DNA from: JAXMBN01 sp046349875
GTDB lineage: Bacteria > Planctomycetota > Planctomycetia > Pirellulales > Pirellulaceae
DNA length: 64,000 nucleotides
Assembly (NCBI GenBank): GCA_046349875.1
Contig: JAXMBN010000031.1
Span: forward strand, 1-64,000
Direction of reading: 5' to 3'
Under the pieces are notes generated by a model. It was not told where the DNA came from and ran no database searches. It worked only from the letters and a program-made list of their open reading frames with translations. How positions within the stretch are numbered: the stretch's first letter is position 1; the number at the start of each line of letters is the position of its first letter. The translations under genes and the position numbers were made by a program. Positions 1-11,796 of the stretch are shown one piece after another.

Positions 1-940
1 ATCGCAATTGCATGCTTCGTCAGCTTTGATCTTCTTTGGTTCGCTTTTTGCATCGGCCTATGCGTGTATTCGATTGATCCGCATTCGAACGGAGTATCAA
101 GAGACTTCCGACAAAGTTCAAGCGATTGTTCAGCTATTGAGTCAATTAGAAAAAGATCCATTGGTGAGTGGTCAAGAAGCATTGCCTGCCATTCAAAAAC
201 GAATCTCGTTGGATCACGTAACCTTGCGTGATAGCGAAGGCCGAAGATTGCTCGAAGATGTCTGTATGGATATGGAACCAGGTAAGCTGGTTGCGATCAT
301 CGGAAGTGATCGCTTGCAAGCTCGAGCGGTTGCAGAAATTCTCTTGGGCTTTGGAAGACCATCGAGTGGTCGCATACTACTCGATGGAGTCAACACGATT
401 GATGTTGATCCGTTGGCATTGCGTGGAACGAGCGCATGGATTGGCCCCGATGGTCCATTAATTGCCGGTACGTTGGAAGACAATCTACATCAGCGCAAAT
501 CAGCTTCGTTAGTGGAACTGACCGAAGCGGTGCGGGATGCTGGTGTTTACGATGCCATTCAAAACTTGTCCGATGGTTTGACCACTTTGGTTTCGCCGCA
601 TGATGACCGGCTCAAGCCAGACTATCTTTTCCGATTGGGAATAGCGCGGACCTTGGTCAAGAATCCAACTCTGGTGGTTGCTGAAGAACCGACGGCTCGC
701 GTTTTGCCGCAGGTCGAAGCCGAGACCCTGGAGGCACTCCATCAAATGACACGCCGAGGCATGTTCGTTGTGGTTCTTCCCAACCGGTTAACCACCTTGC
801 GACACGCTCACCAAATCGTGGTACTGCATGAAAACCGCGTGTCGGCTATCGGAACCCACGCCGAATTGCTGGAACAAAGTGAGCTCTATCGTCACTTGAA
901 TTACATTCGTTTTTCGCCCTTGCGTCACATCTTGGCTTAA
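1..940 (+). CDS. ABC exporter, membrane plus degenerate nucleotide-binding domain (5' partial)
   Basis: The reading frame is open to the window edge, so the N-terminus and most membrane segments are missing. The first visible part is a hydrophobic helix followed by a linker and then an ABC nucleotide-binding domain from about residue 66 of the visible protein. The fold is recognisable: beta strand, Walker B (TLVVAEEP, about residue 221) and the C-terminal region with the exporter-style HAELLEQSELYRHL end. The P-loop is lost: where GxxGxGKST should be, the protein reads GSDRLQARA (about residues 99-107), and the LSGGQ signature is replaced by YLFRLGIAR. It is therefore probably a non-hydrolysing half of an exporter. 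The loss is by substitution in an intact frame, not by frameshift. Substrate unknown; the polyketide synthase nearby is a possible source. Confidence 0.75.
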   Translation, partial: SQLHASSALIFFGSLFASAYACIRLIRIRTEYQETSDKVQAIVQLLSQLEKDPLVSGQEALPAIQKRISLDHVTLRDSEGRRLLEDVCMDMEPGKLVAIIGSDRLQARAVAEILLGFGRPSSGRILLDGVNTIDVDPLALRGTSAWIGPDGPLIAGTLEDNLHQRKSASLVELTEAVRDAGVYDAIQNLSDGLTTLVSPHDDRLKPDYLFRLGIARTLVKNPTLVVAEEPTARVLPQVEAETLEALHQMTRRGMFVVVLPNRLTTLRHAHQIVVLHENRVSAIGTHAELLEQSELYRHLNYIRFSPLRHILA

Positions 941-1266
941 GATTCGGGAGCCTTTGAAATGCATCCCCTCCGATGGCTGGGGGTTCGTGAACAGTGGCAA
1001 CACCTACGAATTGTCGCAATGACTCCGACTCTCTTCTTTTCCTTGACATATCTTTGATTAGACCCTCTCGAGCGGCCTATTCCGATTCTGACGTGCTCAC
1101 CCCGCTAAACTTTCTCGTCTGGTAAAGCTTTGCGGATGGGGAAAGGTGGTAGGGTGCCGATATCTCTTCCACGCATCTTGGCCTCAGGCGGAGGTTTTGA
1201 ACTTCCAAGGAATCGTCGAGAGCGGAACACCATGACTCTATACGCGAAGTAACTCTCGGGAATTGA
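941..1266. other. Intergenic region without recognisable gene
   Basis: About 326 bases separate the ABC exporter gene from the GAF/SpoIIE-like gene. I see no convincing ORF with family features, no RNA gene, and no strong terminator hairpin. It presumably carries the promoter of the downstream gene, but I could not pick out a confident -35/-10 pair. Confidence 0.4.
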
Positions 1267-2885
1267 ATGACCGTGTCGAATCGAACACCCTCTCATCTTC
1301 GGCTCCATTCAGAAAGCGTTCCATCGGAAGAGAATGTTCGTCCTCTGTCGGACGACGTTGCCGGTTGTTTGGACGCATTCACCCATGCTACAGGCTGGGC
1401 CATCAAGCCCTTTGTCGCGTCGCACATGGGCTCACCTCAAAACAAAACCTCCTCGCGTTTGGCAGGTATTTTGGGGCGGGATTGGGAGTTGGTAGAGTCG
1501 CATCCTATCGATAGCATCGTCTGCGCAGAAGATATGTTGTCGCTACCGATGGTGGGACTCGCCGAAGCCGAAACGCTCTTGCGCTCGATTCAGTCCTTGA
1601 TCCAAAGGCTGGAGAAAGCGGAAGAAGCTGTACGTCGTCAAGAAGCGGAATTAGCAACGCACGTCGCCGTTTCGTGGAAATCCGATGACCAATTGGAGAT
1701 GGCGGAACGATTGGAAGCAGTATTACACAGCGCGAGCGATGCAATCGGCGCAACGGCCTCGGCGATGTATTTGTTGGATGAGTCCACCAGCACGCTCAAG
1801 ATGCGTGCCTGCAGTGGATTGCCCTTGTCGAAGCTCGCAGAATCGCCTCGACCACTTCGTGGATCCTTGGGAGACCTCGAAGCTTTGCTCGGCAACGCCG
1901 TGATGCTCGAAGATATTGCGCTCGTACCCGAGTGGCAAAGCCCCGAGCCCTACGGATCTGCGATTTGCGTACCGATCGGGACACCGACGATGCCCCATGG
2001 CACTGTATGGTTCTGGTCTGAAATGCCTCGCAAATACTCTTCAGCGGAAATCGAAGTAGCAAACTTGGCATCCAGTCGATTGATGAGCGAATTGGAACGC
2101 GTGGTGCTTGGAAACGAAGTTCAATCTTCGCGAGCCATTCGAAAACAACTGGACGCTGCAGGCTTGGCTCAAGCAAGTCGCTTGCCATCTTCACAGCCGT
2201 TACACTCGGATTTTGAAGTCGATGGTTGGACTTTCCAGGATGGATCCATCGGTGGTGGATTCCACGATTGGGATGTGAATCCTCGTGGAAACATGGTCTT
2301 TGCCGTCGGCCAGTCGACGTTGAATGGCCCCGAAGGCGCCATCGTTTCCTCATCGATCCACTCGATCATTCGCGCCGCATGGCCGAGTTCGCCGACCCCT
2401 ATGAGTCTCATGCAATCGTTGAATGATACATTGTGGGGCAACATGGAGACCGACTGGAGGATCGGCGTGCCTCCGCATATCAATCCCGAAACAGGACACG
2501 GCAGTCTGTGCAATGCCGGGACGACTCAAGTGTTTATCGTTTCGGGCATCGAGGATTCCGTCCGATCGGTCAATCGGGTCCATTCATCGCTCGCCAACCT
2601 GACCCCACGTTTTTCGCTTCCCGATTCGTGTTTTCCAGCCTGGTGAAGTGCTGGTGGCCTTCGTGAGCGCTACCGTCGTCGATCCTCCTGGAAAGAAATC
2701 CAAGTCGAAGCAAAACAATTGGCCTTCGGCCAAGACGCCTTGTTGCAGACGGTGCGGTCCATGTTGGATGATTCGGCCTCGGATATCGCGTCCAGCCTAG
2801 CACGGCCCCTTCCAACCGTGGTCACCAAGGATCATAGTGGCGTCGATCGAAGTTGTTGGTTGTTCGAAACGCCAAGAAGCCATAG
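1267..2885 (+). CDS. GAF-domain SpoIIE/PP2C-like protein, frameshifted, metal site degenerate
   Basis: The first 459 codons are in one frame, starting with ATG at 1267. A short helical segment (about residues 100-130, coiled-coil-like) is followed by a GAF-like domain (about 140-275) and a SpoIIE/RsbU-type PP2C domain from about 310. The frame stops at 2646, but the adjacent frame continues with GEVLVAFVSATVV, then after another shift KQLAFGQDALLQTVRSML, and after a third KLLVVRNAKKP with a stop at 2883-2885. Together these are the usual C-terminal half of the family. Family members bind metals through GGDxYD and DVSGHG-like aspartates. Here those positions read GGGFHDW (about 329) and FAVGQSTLNG, and the later TDG is VSA. 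I infer a pseudophosphatase, perhaps a binding or scaffold protein in a partner-switching or GAF-sensing role. Confidence 0.65.
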
Positions 2886-2974
2886 GCGAATCCATCGGAG
2901 AAGAACCGTGTACAATAATCGTTTTGGTCACTGCGAAATAGGTACTGCGGTTCTGCTACGAACGATCGCCAATC

Positions 2975-4112
2975 ATGCGGCTTTCCACTTTGGTTTATCG
3001 AAATCTAACGCGTCGCGGGTCTCGTACCTTGTTGACGCTCCTCGGCTTTAGTGACGGCCATCGCTTGCGTGGTAGCATTGCTCGGAATCGCGAAGGGGTT
3101 TAGCCAATCCTTCGCGGAAGTCTATTCGGCCCATCAGGTTGACATCGTTGTTAGTCGGCAAGGTGCAGCAGATCGGCTCAGCAAGGCTGCGGTCGATGAA
3201 CGTGTCCTCGAGCGATTGAAGGCTTTGCCCTCGATTGCAAAGGCCGAAGGGGTACTTCTCGAAACTCTTTCCTTTGGAGGACAAAGGGGTCTACGGTGTT
3301 CCCACGATGGGCATGGCCTACCGCCGGGAAGTTGGCTTCTTCAAGACTACCAAATTCGAAAAGGGAAAGCCTTTTCCGATTCGGAACAGCCGAGTCTATT
3401 ACTCGGTGTGCATCTCGCTGAACGACTTCAAGTAGCACCTGGTGCCCATGTCCGTTTGTTCGATGAAGACTATCGAGTGGAAGGGGTTTTGAGAGCTTGA
3501 GCGTCTGGGAAAATGGCTCGATGGTTTTACCGTTGCGACGCTTGCAAGCGATCACCGATCGAGCTCAACAGGTCACCTATATCAACGTGGTGCCCAATCG
3601 GTTGCCGCCGAATCGAAGGGGGGCTCAAGCGATCCAAGACATTCAATCGCTCGATCCCAAACTCCTGGCTCTTCAAACAGAAGAGTTTGTCAAAACGGAT
3701 ACTCGGATGCAAATCGCTTCTGCCATGGCGTGGATGACTTCCGCGATCGCATTGATCATCGGAGCTATCGGAACTTTGAATACGATGATGATGAGTGTCA
3801 TGGAGCGGACCAAAGAAATTGGAGTTCTTCGAGCCATAGGTTGGTCGAAGTTTCGTATCGTCGGCATGATCTTGATGGAATCGGCCATGCTCGCGGTCAT
3901 CGCCAGTATTCTGGTTTCTTGGCGGTGATCCTATTAAAAGGGTTAGGCCAGTCGTCGATTGCGAAAGGAATTCTTAGCCCTTCCATCGACTATTCCGTAT
4001 TATTGCAAGGGTGCTGGATCGGGCTTGGAATTGGAATTCTAGGGCGCTTCTTCCTGCGTGGAGAGCGGCTCGCCTTCTTCCGACCGTTGCCTTTCGCGAT
4101 TCGTTTTCATGA
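2975..4112 (+). CDS. MacB/FtsX/DevC-type ABC transporter permease, frameshifted
   Basis: An ATG at 2975 begins RLSTLVYRNLTRRGSRTLL, the typical amphipathic start of FtsX-type permeases, followed by a first membrane helix (VTAIACVVALLGIAKG). A periplasmic MacB-like domain follows (WLLQDYQIRKGKAF; LFDEDYRVEGV), then the conserved FtsX core ERTKEIGVLRAIGWS at about 3,810 and further membrane helices, ending PAWRAARLLPTVAFRDSFS with a stop at 4110-4112. The frame changes near 3,050, 3,290, 3,350, 3,487, 3,915 and 4,045. The site at 3,487 is a GGGG-TTTT homopolymer pair. No dedicated ATPase gene lies between it and the preceding gene. Position just upstream of the polyketide synthase recalls DevC exporters linked to glycolipid synthases, which is an inference. 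Confidence 0.7.
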
Positions 4113-4120
4113 TTTGAACT

Positions 4121-7100
4121 TTGGGGCTACCCTTGTTGACCGAAGCCAAACACGATCATCCATCCCATGAACCTTTAGAACCGATTGCGGTCATCGGAAT
4201 GGGGCTGCCGTCTGCCGGGAGAAGTCGCGATCTCGAATCGTATTGGGATTTGCTGGTGCAAGGGCGCGATGCTATTGAAGAAACTCCATCGGATCGATGG
4301 AACTTTCAGAAGTTTTATGATCCTCACGGTGTGAAACCTGGAAAAACGCAAAGCTGTTGGGGTGGATACGTTCGCGATCTGTTGGAGTTCGATCCGCAAT
4401 TCTTCGGAATCTCGCCGCGCGAAGCGAACAGCATGGATCCCCAGCAACGACTGTTGTTGGAAGTGACTTGGCGAGCGTTAGAAGATGGTCGACAAAAATG
4501 GGAAGAGCTTGCAGGAAAGTTGGTTTCCCGTTTTTGTAGGAATCTCGAGCATCGATTACTCGGTGGCTAGTCTTAGTTTTCGCGACCGAGGTGTGATCCA
4601 TCCGTATTCGAATACGGGAGGATCTTCGAGCATCGCTGCCAATCGTATTTCGTATTGTTTTGATTTTCGTGGGCCTAGTGTGGCGGTGGATACGGCTTGT
4701 TCTTCCTCGCTCGTCGCAGTTCATATGGCTTGTGAAAGCCTTTGGAGTGGTCAGGCGGAAATGGCCTTGGCCGGTGGTGTGAATGCCATCCTCCTTCCCG
4801 ATTTTTATGTGGCGTTTAGCCAACTGGGAGTGCTTTCACCCGATGGACGTTGCAAAGCCTTTGATGTGCGAGCCAACGGGTATGTACGAAGTGAAGGGGC
4901 TGGCATGGTCGTGCTCAAGCCGCTTTCCAAAGCTCTCGCGGATAACGATTCGATCTACGGACTGATTCGTGCGACCGGACTCAATCAAGATGGCCGAACA
5001 CCTGGCTTGACCGTGCCAAGTCAGTTAAGCGCAGCAAGAACTGATTCGGTTTGTTTGTCGTCGCGCCGGTGTCGACCCTAAGCAAGTGCAATACGTAGAA
5101 GCGCACGGAACAGGGACGGCGGTTGGTGATCCCATCGAAGCCAATGCGATCGGTAGTGCGATTGGCATGCACCGTTCTCAGCCTTGTTTTCTCGCTTCGG
5201 TCAAGACGAACATCGGTCACTTGGAAGCCGGTGCTGGCATGGCCAGTCTCATCAAGATGATGTTGGCATTGCGGCATCGAATGATTCCGAAGCACCTTCA
5301 TTTTGAAAACCCGAACCCTGCGATTGATCTCGATCGCCTCCACCTTCAAATTCCTCGCGAAACGATTCCCTGGCCATCGCAAGCTGGTCCTCGCGTGGCT
5401 GGCATCAATGGATTCGGATACGGGGGTGCCACGCGCACGTGTTGGTGGAAGAGTATTTGCCACCCAACGCAAAGAGTTCGGCTGGCCATGTTTCCATTCC
5501 AACTCAGGGTACAAGCCATTTATCCCCTCGGTGTATTCGCTTCTCCGCGCGAACCGCATCCTCGCTTCCCTCCGTTGCCGCGAATTTAGCGGATTGGCTC
5601 GATGATCACGCGTCGTCGTCCTGGGATGTGGCGATCGACTTTTGGGATACCTATCAGAGTCAATTCGAACATCGAAGTTATGTCCTCGCTGATGATCGGC
5701 ATCAAGCGGCAACGCGATTGCGTGCATTCGGACAGGAATCAAGAGTGGATTCCCTTCGAGCCTTGCCCGCATCGAAACGCGAGAAGGGAGTTGCGTTTGT
5801 TTGTTCTGGCCAAGGACCGCAGTGGTGGGGAATGGCTAGGCCACTCTTGAAACAGTCCGAGGTCTTTGCCGAGCGCATTCGCAAGTGCGATGCCGAATTT
5901 CGCAAGTATGGATCGTGGTCCCTTCTCGATGAAATGGACTGTGAACAAGCCAATTCTCGGATGCAAGAAACGTCGATCTCGCAACCTGCTTTGTTTGCTA
6001 TTCAGGTCGGCTTGGCGGACCTTTGGGAAGAAGTGGGGATTCGGCCATCTGCCATCGTTGGTCATAGTGTTGGCGAGATCGCTGCAGCCTTTTTGTCGGG
6101 AGGTCTGTCGTTTGAAGAAGCGTGTCGCGTCGCCTACTATCGAGGGCACACGATGGATCGAGCTTCTTCGAAAGGAAAGATGCTTGCCGTAGGGATATCG
6201 GAGAAAGAGCTTTCCCGGTGGTGCAAGCTCGATGATGCCATAGGCATTGCTGCGATCAACGGACCTGCCTCGTTAACGCTATCGGGTGATGCACAGCCTT
6301 TGGAAGCGTTGCAGCAAACATTGGTCGAACAAGGCATCTTTGCCAAGTTGTTGGCGGTTGAATATGCCTTCCATAGTAGCCATATGGATCCCGTTCAAGA
6401 ACCATTGTTCAAGGCCTTGGCGAACCTTCGCACGAACGGCACAACCATTCCCATGATTTCGACGGTGACGGGCCAGCGAGTCGATGGCCGTTCTCTCGAT
6501 GCGGACTACTGGTGGAAAAACGTTCGCAATAGCGTTCGTTTTGCAGACGCAATGAAGGTCTTGCACGACCAAGGAATCGCGACCATCATCGAACTCGGTC
6601 CGCATCCCGTGCTTGGGTTTTCGATTACCGAATGTTTCCAGGCATGGGGTTCGTCTGCACATTGCCTTCCTTCGCTTCATCGCGATCGAAACGACATCCA
6701 TTGCCTATTGGACTCGCTCGGGCAACTTTATGTACTCGGCTATTCTGCTTCCAAGCCGCAATGCCAAACGTTCCATCGTGAATCGAGGTGGCGTCTTCCG
6801 GCGTATCCTTTCCATTATCAGCGATGTTGGTCGGAATCTCTCGAGTCCCATACAACGCGATTGGAAGAAGAGATTCACCCTTTGTTGGGTGAGCCAACGC
6901 ATGCGCCCGATCCGACTTGGAACGGAAGGCTAGATCTCAAACTGCAACCTTTCTTGCAGGACCATCGAGTTCGCGGTGTGTGCGTGTTGCCCGCTGCCGC
7001 TTTGATTGAATGTGGTCTTTCGTTGGTGCGCAAATCTTTTCCCGACAAGCCGCAGATGATCGAGCGATTTGTATTGCACCAACCATGCATCTTGAGTGAA

Positions 7101-10100
7101 GACAAGCAAGTGTGGTTGCAAGCGAGTTTAGATCGTGCGCAGCAAAAGATGCACTTTCATACCCGCGATGTTTCGGATTGGAACTGGTCCAGCTTGGCTA
7201 CTGCGGGATATCAGTCGTACGTTGCGACCACGCCTGTTACGCATGAACCCTTGGATGTCATTGAATCACGATGTGATGAGGTGTTCGATCATGAGAAGTT
7301 CTATCACTATTGCGCGGCATTGGGGCTAGAGTATGGCGAGGCATTTCGAGGCGTCATTCATGGGCGCCGTCGTGATGGTGAGTCCCTCGTCCGTGTTCGT
7401 CTACCAGCTTCGATGCACGATGGAGAAGGGTTTGAATTCCATCCAGCCCTTCTCGATAGCTGCTTTCATGCCATGATCGCAGCCGATTACGATTTTCATC
7501 TGCATCCACAAACGCTTTATTTACCAGTCAAGATCGACAAAGTCATTCGCTGGAAGAGCCCCTCACGCGCACTGCGAGCGCATGCCGTGTTGGTTCGAAA
7601 AACCGACAAACACATGTTGTCCGATGTCGAAATCTATGATGAGTCGGGGGACCGCGTTCTATCGTTGATTGGGTTTCTTTCTCAGCGAGTTTCGGGCGGT
7701 CGCATGGAAGAGTCTCTGAACGATCGCGTCTATGACTATGTGTGGGAAGAGAGCCGAACTGAAGATCGTTCCGATGAGACAAGCGTACTCACGGACGATT
7801 CTAAGCATTGGATTGTGTTTGATGATGAAGGAATGCAATGTTCCAAATGGGTTCGCACTAAGGCTAGAAGTATCGACCGCATCACGGTAGTAAAGCCATT
7901 GAACCAATGGACGCCATGTGATCCTGGAAACGTTGGATTTTGTCCATGGAATCGAGACGAATGGAATCGACTTTGGCAATCGCTCGATGCACCGGCCACC
8001 GACTTGGTCTATGGATGGGGCTTGCGATCCAGCGCGATGGACTTTTCCAGTCAAGACATCGATAGGGTTTGTCGGCAATCGGCTGAAGCTTTGCTCTATT
8101 TGGTTCAATCCTGGGATCAACACGATGCTGAGCGTCAGGCTCGGCTCAGTATTCTCACGCAACAATCGCAGCCATGGCGAGAGGAACCCGTCGATGTGTG
8201 GCAAGCGCCGGTGGTCGGGCTTGGACGTGTGATCGTGAGTGAATACGCGCGATTGCAGACAAAAGTCATCGATATGCCGCTCTATCCCACCGCATTGGAT
8301 GAGGTTCAACTACGCGAGGAATGGGATTGGAAGGATGGAGAAGATGAGATCCTTATTCGGAGTGGCCATCGGTATGCGAGACGATTTCAGCCGCATCACG
8401 ATCAAGCATTGCCTGATGATTCCATCGAACAGCTACCGTATCGATTGACGATGGGGATGGGAGCAGGTGTTTCGGATCTTGTCTATCGGACCGAGCCACA
8501 TTCAACAGTTGGTGAGCATCAGCTGGAAATCTCTGTGCGAGCGGTGGGGCTCAACTTCAGCGACGTCATGAAAGCGTTGCAGTTGTATCCAGGATTAGAT
8601 GCACAAGAAGTTGAATTAGGAGCCGAATGTTCGGGAGTGGTCACTCGTGTCGGCAAGCAAGTCACGAATTGGAAAGTTGGAGATTCGGTCGTCGCTATTG
8701 CGCCAGGTTGCTTCGGAAAAACGGTTGTTGTTCGCGAAGAGCTGGTGGCCTCCAAGCCACAGTGGATGACCTATGAGCAGGCAGCAGCGGTTCCGGTAGC
8801 GTTTCTGACGGCGTGGCATGGTCTTTTGACGTGTGGGGATTTGCAAGAACATGAAACCGTTTTGATCCATGCGGCATCGGGAGGTGTCGGGATGGCCGCT
8901 ATGCAAATCGCGGCCAACTCAGGAGCGCGGATCCTAGCGACTGCAGGTAGCGAAGAAAAACGCGAATTGGTTCGTGGCTGGTTACGTGAGCGCATGTCAG
9001 ACAGCGAATCGGTCGATGCCTGTGTTATGGATTCTCGCACGCTCGAGTTCGTCGGACAGGTGAGCAAGTTGACCGAAGGGAGGGGCGTCGATGTCATTCT
9101 CAATTCGTTGCCAGGAGAAGCGATTCGTCAAGGTCTTGCTGCCTTGGCTATCGGAGGCCGATTCCTCGAGATTGGGAAACGCGATATCTATGCCGATGCA
9201 TCCTTGGGGATGCATGTTCTTCGAAACAATGGTTCTTTCCATGCGATCGATTTAGATCAACTATTCAAACATCAATCGCATCGCATGGGTGCCCTGCTGA
9301 AAAAGGTCATGCGTTGTTTCGAGAATCGAGAGTTGGAACCATTGCCAACGCACGTTTTTGCTGCAAGTGAAACCCAAGAAGCTTTTCGATGGATGCAGCA
9401 AGGGAAGCATACCGGCAAGATCGTGGTGTCGATGGATAAAGAGACTCAGAAACCTAAAGTTGCACCAGGGGTCTGGGATCCACTATGCATTTCTTCCGAT
9501 GCCACGTATTGGCTCGTCGGTGGAGTCGGCGGATTTGGATTGGCCGTAGCGAAGTGGTTGGTTCGTCACGGGGTTCGTAGTCTGGTGCTTTCGGGAAGAA
9601 GTGCAACGGTTTCGGCCGAGATCGAAACCGAATTGGATTGGATGCGAGGGCAAGGGGCGAGTGTCAATTATTGGCCCGCCGATGCCTCGAATCTCGAATC
9701 GTTGACACGAACCGTTGGACGTATACGCGCCTCATTGCCACCACTGCGGGGTGTCTTTCACATGGCCATGGTCTTGGAAGACAGGCTTCTCGTCGACTTG
9801 GATCGCGATACATGGGATCGCGTGTTGAAGCCAAAAGTCTCATGGCGGATGAACCTTCATGAAGCGACTCGCGATTTAACGCTCGACCATTTTGTGCCGT
9901 TCTCTTCATTGTCGAGTGTTTTTAAGCATGCAGGGCAAGCTGAATTATTCAGCTGCCAATGCATTTCTGGATAGCCTTGCCCATTATCGTCGTTCACAAG
10001 GTTTGCCAGGGTTGGTCATCAACTGGGGGCATCTTATGAGACTGGTTATCTTTCACAGCGAAAAGCTTTGGGGAGAACGAAGCGATGACAAGGATGCTTA

Positions 10101-10510
10101 GCTTCACAGTCGAGCACAGCGCTAGAGGCTTTGGAGTACGCGATGCACCCAGGACTCAAACAAGTCAGCGTCTTACGAATGACGAATGCGGCGTGGCTCA
10201 GGTGTCACGACACGCGTCACTCCTCGCTTTGCCTGACGACCATTGCAACCAACGTTGCAGCGGCGGACAACGCATTCAAGTAACGCCAGATCGATCGCGC
10301 GTTGCCGCCTTTGAAGAACGCGGCCGCTCTCGTTCGCGATGCCATCGTCTCCGCGTTTACCTGTTGGGAGCTCCTGATGGTCAGCTCGAACTGGAAGTAC
10401 CGTCATGAGCGGGGCTGGATTCGTTGATGGCAGCGGAGCTCGAAACCGGCTTGAAGAAGCCGAGGCGAGTCTTCCATCGCCTGATGCGGAGGAATGGTCG
10501 AGCCCATCGA
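4121..10510 (+). CDS. Single-module reducing type I polyketide synthase (KS-AT-DH-ER-KR-ACP), frameshifted
   Basis: Domains by nucleotide position: ketosynthase 4,165-5,450 (cysteine in DTACSSS near 4,695; HGTGT near 5,105; KTNIGHLE near 5,205); acyltransferase 5,787-6,700 (GHSVGEIAAA; YAFHSSHMD, the F suggesting malonyl-CoA); dehydratase 6,870-7,690 (HRVRGVCVLP; DSCFH); enoylreductase of the MDR type 8,430-9,450 (HAASGGVGMAA); ketoreductase 9,500-10,020 (GGVGGFG; NYSAANAF); and a carrier protein with GLDSLMAAEL near 10,413. The start is uncertain; TTG at 4121 is the first usable codon and the KS begins at EPIAVIGMG. Frames change near 4,530, 5,030, 5,430, 9,930 and several times after 10,040. 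Adding one A at 5,430 restores the universal GGANAHVLVEE motif. The stretch 5,439-9,974 is one intact frame of 1,511 codons. No thioesterase is visible. The layout is like iterative lipid-type synthases such as heterocyst-glycolipid HglE; product unknown. Confidence 0.85.
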
Positions 10511-10732
10511 CACGATGCTTCGCCATCTGGTCGCAGTCGAGTTCATAACTGGACAACGTAGGCGCCCGGCAAGCCGCAGAATATTAACCTTCGGCAGATC
10601 GATCAATGTCGGCAAGAAGTGCTCAGCTCGGCGTTGGCCTGGGAGCGAGCGCCGCCGAACGACGCCAATGTGCTTTCCAGCATCAACCAGCAACGAAGAG
10701 TACCCATCGGGTCGATGGTCTCTTTGCAGGCC

Positions 10733-11724
10733 TCAAACCAGCGAGGTGTATGGCCTTAGGGGCTTTGGGGCGTGCTTCAGAGCGAAGTCGACAATCGCTG
10801 CAGGATCTTTCAGGCTGTGAGGGTGAGTGACCCCAGGCTTGACGATCACCCGGATGGGGCCGCCAGCGCGCGGTATCACCCGCAAAGAGTTGCGTACTCG
10901 TCGTAAGGAACGACCTCGTCCGCATCGCCACAAAAGGCGGAGAACGGATCCGATGGCTCGCTGCATAGCTTAGCGGCTTGATCAACAGGGTTCCATCAAA
11001 AGTAAGAGCTTCTTGTTCTGAAAGGCGATAAGCATCGAGGCAACGTTTCCAATCGCTGGGCGATCCTTTGCCTTTTCCTTTTCCGCCAGGCCAGCTTTTG
11101 AAGTCACAAACAGGAGCATCGTTGTAGAGGCAAGCGATGCGTTCGGGACGGCGGACTGCATAGTTGAGCGAATAGAGGCCACCGCGGCTGAAACCTTCTA
11201 AGACGACGGCATGCCAAGTGTCGCGTTTGAGTCATGTGGTCATAAAACGGTCCATCGCATCGAAAGCTGCCGCGGGGCTCCGTATAGATTCTGGATATTG
11301 ATGTAGGTTGCATGCCATCCGCGTTCGATCAGGGCGAGATCGGCTTGCGGTTCATGTCCGAAAACTCCGTTCTCCAGATCCACGGATTGCCAGGTGCGGC
11401 TTGGTTGGGCACGATGACAAACGCATTCCTTCCCGCCACTTCGAACTCTATTTTTTGAAATCCTTCCCAGGAAGTGGTTTTTCTTGCGACAAACCAAGAG
11501 AAACGGAAGAGAAGCAAAATCGTTAAAAGCGCCACAGCGTTCTGGCAAGGGATTCCGGCTTTCGACACAGTGAGTCCGTGCCATCTTTGAGTAATCGATG
11601 GAGTGGGCGAGTGGGGTAGGGACGCTGCAGTGAACCGTCGGGTCCTAATGAAAGGGCTCGAACAAAGTGACCACGGAACCATTCGACCAGCACTGCGACG
11701 AGACGCCGCACTTTCCGATCGCAA
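10733..11724 (-). CDS. Secreted or membrane-anchored alpha/beta hydrolase (prolyl-oligopeptidase-like), frameshifted
   Basis: Pieces in different minus-strand frames join into one hydrolase: a hydrophobic N-terminal segment (AVALLTILLLFRFSWF), then FEVAGRNAFVIVPNQAAPG, PWIWRTEFFGHEPQADLALI, GWHATYINIQNLYGAP, a nucleophile region VVLEGFSRGG near 11,190, YNDAPVCDFKSWPGG near 11,100, and the C-terminal histidine region GGPIRVIVKPGVTH-PHSLKDPAAIVDFAL near 10,800, ending at 10,733. This order matches planctomycete secreted alpha/beta hydrolases that carry a GFSRGG serine motif and a late HPHSL histidine. Frames change at least four times between about 10,830 and 11,370. The start is uncertain: an in-frame start at 11,724 precedes the hydrophobic segment by about 60 codons, so a shorter form is likely. 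Substrate cannot be told. Confidence 0.6.
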
Positions 11725-11796
11725 GGCCCTTAGTATAAATCAATATGACGAATCTTGACCTGGTCGGACGGTGAAAAACACAAGACTTGTTGAAGC

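Noticed and set aside
10494..10830. Separate plus-strand gene after the PKS carrier protein
   Set aside because: Arginine-rich frames without motifs; the region holds the PKS tail and then the complement of the hydrolase C-terminus, with frameshifts.
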